A DNA stretch of 64,000 bases from Rodentolepis nana (Eukaryota > Platyhelminthes > Cestoda > Cyclophyllidea > Hymenolepididae), in assembly GCA_900617975.1 (NCBI GenBank), contig UZAE01012079.1, forward strand, positions 1-64,000. Direction: 5' to 3'. A program made the translations under genes and the position numbers. The notes beneath the pieces were generated by a model. It was not told where the DNA came from. It was given only the letters and a program-made list of their open reading frames with translations, and did not search any database. Positions 60,004 to 64,000 of this stretch are shown one piece after another. The stretch's first letter is position 1, and each line of letters starts with the position of its first letter.

Positions 60004-61643
60004 ACTTTGCCCACGTATTCTATTGCCGATAATTAAATATTTCGGCACTTTATAATATAGCCTGTGGGCATGGGTTTTTGTGTGACGATTCTTGATGGTC
60101 ATTACATCAATCTGGCCTTGTTTTTCTATAATTCATTCCGCCACCATACTTACCCTCAAATAGCCAGTTAGCAAACGACATTGTGTGAATATATAGACGA
60201 CGGAAGTTCTATTATTTATGCTTGAAGCTTTATGCAATCATTTGCAGCAGAAATATTTTCCAATTAAGCTGCTTCTCATCTGATTTAAAGGTCAATTGAT
60301 AGAGCTGGAGTGATGTCTGCCCTCTTATCTTTATTTAAAGACATTAGGAGTGCTCAATCGAATTTGTAATAAAAGCTGTACCATGAACATGAATTTATCA
60401 TTTTCGCATGCGCACATCATAAGTGGTGGTAAACACGATTCAAGCAGTTTGAATTTACTACTATGCAAACGGTGTAACTGTGCTTGGACCGCACTTGGAC
60501 TGAGCAAGTATGTGCGCAAAGATTATTAAGTAAATATAACTGATAAGAACAACAATTCGTACCCATAGCAATGACCTTGGATGTTTTAATTTGATATATG
60601 GATCTCACAGTGCTTATAGAATTCCATATCCATCTTGTTTACGACCAACACATTTATTCCACCTTAATGCTTCCATTCAGTGGAAGTTTTAAAGCCTTTA
60701 TGAGGGAAGAAATTGGTTTTTCCCCTGGCGATCGATGAAAAGTGCAGTCAAGGTGATATAGCAGTAGCTTATCTTAGCAATTAGTGATTTAAAAGTTTTC
60801 TTTTATTGTAAGCGCATTTAATACTATTGAGGTACGTATTAACTCTGGCCAGACTTTGATGTCCTCTGAAAGAAGATTGCATGATTTCCGAAAGATGCCC
60901 CCAGTCTCAACGGTCAGACAGCGATTATTTGCTTGTTGCGCAACTTTAACTATTTCACTTCTCTCACTCACTCATTGTCTCACTCCCTCTTTCCTTACAC
61001 CGAGGCCAGGCTTGCTCCTCTATGTATCAAATAGAAGTCCATTTCAACCATTTTCATCTGCACACTCAAGGCCATTTGTTTAAATGGTCCATTACGATTT
61101 CCAAATAAAGGAAGGCTATTGCACAACTTTAAGAAGGCAACTCCATCACTTTGACAATGTAGCATAATAAAGCGCGAATTAAATCACTTGTAATTTAATT
61201 CCACCCAAAAATACTTATAAAATTTTGTAGTAGTAATGGATTTACTCGGAACAATAATGACTCAACTTCCGAAGACATTATGACCTCGATTGCCGTATAT
61301 GGCAACTTAGTAGGTGAACTGCGCACACAATCAATGTAACTATACTACACACACTAAACAAGAAATAAAACCCATTTTCAAGTGATAGAAAACTATTGCA
61401 CATACCTAATTTTCAACTGACTAAGAGAGCTCAAATATACTACAAAGAGGTCAGTTATTTGGAAGTTAGTCATAATTCAAATGCAATCCATAAGTTTAAA
61501 AAATATTAATGAACAAGTTATTTAAAACAAGAGAAGGCTATATTAAAGTTCGTGGAGGTAAAAATGTGAAATTAATATGCAGCTGATAAGCAAAGATAGA
61601 GGGGAAATTACTGCGGAATGTTCAACCATTTAGAGAAAGAGTT

Positions 61644-62164
61644 TTAGACCTTCTTGGAACCTGGAATGTTTTCACAGAAATAACTTTCAGTTAAATCACC
61701 AGCGTCATTCAATTGTAAGACTGCCTTGCATCCAACGAGCTTTGACTTTAAAGCATCGAGGGAAGATGCGTATAACATTCTTTCTTTAACTACAGCCGAA
61801 TCAGGAATCCTAATAAAGTCAGAGAAAGTAAAAATGTGCAACAAACCATGAAACAAGTACCAAACTCGAGTTATTTTTTTCAGGTTCAAAGTCAAGAGCA
61901 GCATAGCATGGACAATTATCCCTAAGTAGCCTTTGCTTGAAATGCTCGAAATCGCATTCTAAGGAAAAATTTGAAGGTAATGCAAAGCTCACCTCTGTCG
62001 CAAACTTCAGAGACAACAATTTCCTTTGTGCCTTCAATTTTGTAAATAATATATCGGCAATCTTTCCTAAGCTTCAAGTCATTGAATCTAGATATGCAAT
62101 CATCGGAACATTTTACACCAGAAGCCTAAAGACAATAAATCAGTGAACAAAAGGAACAAACCAT
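61644..62164 (-). CDS. CFL: ADF/cofilin actin-depolymerising factor
   Basis: Four exons, complement of 62162-62164, 61993-62125, 61847-61958 and 61644-61809, give 137 residues, the usual family length. ADF/cofilin binds G- and F-actin in the cytoplasm and severs and depolymerises filaments. The protein starts MASGVKCSDD and carries FNDLKLRKDCRYIIYKIEG, KEIVV, CPCYAALDFE, LVLVSWIPDSAVVKERM and LYASSLDALKSKLVG, matching the ADF-homology fold including the LVxxxWxPDxAxxKxxMxYASS actin-binding helix. The ATG stands alone in the first exon, an intron position known from many ADF/cofilin genes. Introns are 36, 34 and 37 nt with GTTTGT, GTGAGC and GTTTGT donors. All junctions are in phase. No odd residue was noticed. 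Confidence 0.93.
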
Positions 62165-64000
62165 CTCTTAGAACTAACTGAAATACCGCCAAAAAACTCA
62201 CCAACCATTGATTAAGGTAATGAAATAGTTTAAAGGTTCGATGAATGTAGCGTATGAAAGTATTAGAAACTTTAATGTATCTAGATGCACTATATATTAT
62301 TATTAGTAATTTTTCATACACAGATATTAAGCAAAATCGTTGTCCTAACAACTTGTAAAGATATATATGAAGTTAGTTTCGTATGTGGGACACGTCATCG
62401 CTACATTTACATCAGAACCACCCGAGTGCGCTTCAGAAATGTTATTAAATACAAAATTAAAGTTATTTAATTTTTAAAAGCTCATTCTTTAACATTGTGA
62501 TAATTATCGAATGTATGTTATGCATCGTGTCATAAATTCAACTGCACACAAAATGAAAAACTATGGAATAAAATTGAAAAGGACTTGAAAATTAGGGATG
62601 TAATTTAATATGGGGTTTTAAGGGATTTCATTACACCTTTATAAAAAGGATAATAAGTAAATTTCCGGCAATAGGTATAACAGTAACATTAACTATTCCA
62701 TATTATAGATTAATTTATGATAGAATTTCCAAAGGCCTTTATCTTCCATAAAAGCTCCTTTTAGCAACATTTTTAGCAAATTTCATATAAAGACCTTTTT
62801 CTCAATGTAAACTAAAAATAAATTAATCTAACTACTGGCGTGGCGATAAAGTTTATTCGACGCCATTCAATTTTAACCAATCAATTTACAGAAAACTACA
62901 AATTTTGCAATTTTCATTCATTTTAATCTTTGATCAAAATAGATTCAGAGTAAAAAATTGACGAATTTTCCACTCTGTGTGCCACCAAGCCAATATTTTA
63001 TTAATCCCATTCTATCATCAGGTACCTTTGCCACTAAATAATCTTCCATTAATGAATTAAACTTGGCTTTAAATTTATATAACGTGTGAAATAACATGTT
63101 TTCGAAATAAAGCCTACCTTTTCATCCCTTTGGTAAGGAATTGATAATTGTTCATTCAGAAACAATGGCTTCGATTTCACGATACTACGAAATATTTTAT
63201 TGGCATAAAAATTGTAAATAATTTGAATAGAAAAAATTATTCTAGACTAGGCGAATTGGCTAATGAACATCACTCTACATAGTATATATTTTAGATTAAA
63301 ACTACATAATACTATTTTATTATTTCTAGTTACGGATGATAAAATGTTCTAGAATGCAGGTGGGTAATAAATTTTATGTGTACACAGTAAGGGACATGTT
63401 GGTAAAGAGTTTATATAGATTCAAATTCAAAAACATAATTTTCGTAATTCCATTAATGATATTAAAGTAATATATAAATCTGTGTAATTTAAAGCAAATT
63501 GAAGTATAACTAAGTGATTTTATCTTAAAGAAATTGCTTATCAATTCTTGTGGGAATTATAGATAAGATGTCTTAATCTATTGAGATTTAAGTTGTTTGG
63601 ATTGCGTCAATATCATATTTAAAGATGGGTTGTCTCAGCTCTGTCACATGTATTTTTTTCAAAATCCAAAAATTATCGACAATAAATCATTCAGAAGCAA
63701 TTAAATCAGAATCAGATTACATAACCGATGAATTAGCTTAAACCAAGATTTTTTAAAATTATTATTTTGTTAGGACCTTGCTTCTTAAATATAAGAAAAA
63801 TATTTTCTCCTCATTAATAGATGTATGGTAAATTACTCAATCTGTGTTAGAAATACATTTTCATACCTGACACAAATAGTACGTACGTCGGAATTATTAG
63901 GGACATAGCATCATATGTAGAAAAATACCATTAACAAACACAAATTGAACGCAATAAGGTAATGAATTACTCTTACGAAAATAAATCCTTATTTTTTAAA
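62165..64000. other. Upstream flank of the cofilin gene
   Basis: Very AT-rich. It should contain the cofilin promoter and 5' UTR, but I cannot point to a specific element. No repeat family member, RNA gene or further exon is visible. Confidence 0.5.

Larger units (their letters stand above)
52970..61643. other. Intergenic region between zinc-finger and cofilin genes
   Basis: Probably starts with the 3' UTR of the zinc-finger gene and ends with the 3' UTR of the cofilin gene (the two converge). It contains SINE-like copies 5 and 6, two MITE-like pieces, a GA-rich patch near 57505-57525 and several poly(C)/poly(G) runs. I find no further gene. Confidence 0.6.

Noticed and set aside
1..64000. 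Prokaryotic features: operons, CRISPR arrays, insertion sequences
   Set aside because: All supported genes are spliced eukaryotic genes. I saw no regularly spaced direct repeats of CRISPR type.

Overview
The window is eukaryotic: spliced genes with GT-AG introns, long AT-rich introns, microsatellites and interspersed repeats. A flatworm, most likely a tapeworm, is the best guess. The grounds are inference: an ADF/cofilin gene with introns of only 34-37 nt, many poly(dC)/poly(dG) tracts, and a short interspersed repeat present in at least six copies. No species can be named from the sequence alone.

Layout. 1-6.2 kb is gene-free as far as I can see, with two SINE-like insertions, a MITE-like element and a decayed retroelement ORF. 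6.2-12.2 kb (minus strand) is a three-exon CWC22 splicing-factor gene; its second intron carries a dead non-LTR retrotransposon fragment. 12.2-14.4 kb is the AT-rich divergent spacer. 14.4-15.1 kb (plus strand) holds a small three-exon reading frame of 92 codons that I do not recognise. Its TGA overlaps the ATG of the next frame as ATGA. 15.1-53.0 kb (plus strand) is one large gene of 15 coding exons, about 1650 residues. It carries four N-terminal C2H2 fingers, Q/S/P-rich linkers, an ELM2 domain, a SANT domain and a fifth C-terminal C2H2 finger, the architecture of the TRERF1/ZNF541 co-regulators that work with histone deacetylases. 53-61.6 kb is intergenic with repeats. 61.6-62.2 kb (minus strand) is a compact four-exon ADF/cofilin gene, and 62.2-64 kb is its AT-rich upstream flank.

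The genes do not form a pathway: one acts in pre-mRNA splicing and exon-junction-complex loading, one in chromatin-linked transcription control and one in actin turnover. The main points of interest are the ATGA-overlapping pair of reading frames near 15.1 kb, the SINE-like family with precise target-site duplications and its apparent shared tail with a LINE relic, and the Bud13-like RRxRYxSPP repeats at the CWC22 C-terminus. Exon boundaries were derived by hand from splice signals and reading phase and have not been tested against transcripts.
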